A DNA stretch of 64,000 bases from Alphaproteobacteria bacterium (GTDB lineage: Bacteria; Pseudomonadota; Alphaproteobacteria; Micropepsales; Micropepsaceae). Position numbers and translations under genes: made by a program. The stretch spans positions 310,001-374,000 of the forward strand of contig JAFARO010000003.1 in NCBI GenBank assembly GCA_019245415.1, read 5' to 3'. Each line of letters opens with the position of its first letter. Within the stretch, counting starts at the first letter, position 1. The notes under the pieces are model-generated. The model made no database searches and had not been told where the DNA came from. It saw only the letters and a list, made by a program, of their open reading frames with translations. Positions 63,722 through 64,000 of this stretch are shown one piece after another.

Positions 63722-64000
63722 TCAGCTCTGCAGAAAGATCTCGGCGCGGCGGTTTCCGTCTTCGCCCTTGGGCATCGATTCGTAATAGACCGGCTGACTG
63801 TCGCCGACGGCTTCCACCAGGACGCGGTTTGCCGGTACGCCCTGCTTGATGATCTCCTTGGCCACTGCGTCCGCGCGGTCCTGGCTCTTGTCGAAGATCA
63901 CCTCGAGATGTTTTTCGATCGGCATGTTGGAAGTACGGCTGGAAGCGTGACCGACGATGCGGATGTAGCCGGTCCCGCCGCGCTGCTTGAACTCCGCAAC
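63722..64000 (-). CDS. OmpA-family protein, 5' end outside the window
   Basis: Ninety-two C-terminal residues of an OmpA-like peptidoglycan-binding domain. The motifs YIRIVGHAS, KSQDRADAVAKEIIKQGV and NRRAEIFL contain the conserved aspartate and arginines that hold diaminopimelate. The rest lies beyond the right edge. Confidence 0.85.
   Translation of the reverse strand, partial: VAEFKQRGGTGYIRIVGHASSRTSNMPIEKHLEVIFDKSQDRADAVAKEIIKQGVPANRVLVEAVGDSQPVYYESMPKGEDGNRRAEIFLQS

Overview
This window comes from the chromosome of a high-GC alphaproteobacterium. The evidence is an RNase E with a long acidic insertion in its S1 domain and a C-terminal GWW motif, supernumerary complex I subunits (NDUFA12-like and NDUFS4-like), and gene orders typical of the class: hom-glpX-recJ, rne / amiC-mrcA / prfB, and aroQ-accB-accC-aat. 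Two exact CtrA-type boxes (TTAA-N7-TTAAC) fit the same class. The many secreted beta-propeller proteins and a decayed GloVer-repeat gene are reminiscent of soil genera such as Rhizomicrobium, but the genus is only an inference. No transposase, integrase, phage gene or CRISPR array is visible; the mobile-looking DNA consists of short palindromic repeats.

Layout. 1-1.7 kb: a cysteine desulfurase (cut by the left edge) behind iscR, the start of a Suf-type Fe-S operon. 1.8-9.3 kb: hydrolase, TPR protein, tyrS, a 1157-residue AsmA-like protein and a one-cysteine Bcp peroxiredoxin. 9.4-11.4 kb: an M23 peptidase overlapping a bactofilin gene. 11.5-13.9 kb: a tandem pair of secreted PQQ-like beta-propeller paralogues. 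14.9-25.5 kb: prfB (with programmed frameshift), a ClC channel, mrcA and amiC on the minus strand, a GloVer-repeat remnant, then rne. 25.5-35.8 kb: gamma-glutamyltransferase-like lipoprotein, M48-TPR protease with a DsbA-like protein, FMN reductase, a fused thiS-thiG, aroQ-accBC-aat, and the facing NDUFA12-mlaD-DUF2155 cluster. 36-37.6 kb: tRNA-Arg, NDUFS4-like subunit, tRNA-Pro, DUF192 protein and a double cold-shock protein.

37.7-47.4 kb is a molybdenum-hydroxylase region: coxG, coxS, coxM and XdhC split into two genes, but no catalytic large subunit. It is followed by a facing EF-hand protein, a two-component system, a fused molybdopterin-binding/MobA-like protein, a SufU/IscU-type scaffold and a GH13 glucosidase, with several ATGA/GTGA overlaps. 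47.4-49.9 kb: two more PQQ-like propellers, each with its own CtrA-type box. 50-53 kb: ClpP-like protease, sirtuin with a coupled small membrane protein, and a BTRD1-type repeat protein. 53-56 kb: an ABC transporter with a double-length fused permease and no binding protein. 56-59 kb: a kelch/galactose-oxidase-like secreted protein and a secreted repeat protein. 59-64 kb: tRNA-Glu, recJ, glpX, hom, and the end of an OmpA-family protein.

Most genes are housekeeping. The parts that deserve a second look are the four propeller genes with CtrA boxes on one pair, the thiS-thiG fusion, the cox cluster lacking coxL, the nested inverted-repeat element (one copy supplies the recJ ribosome binding site), and several small or overlapping genes. 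I did not find a convincing wholly new system.
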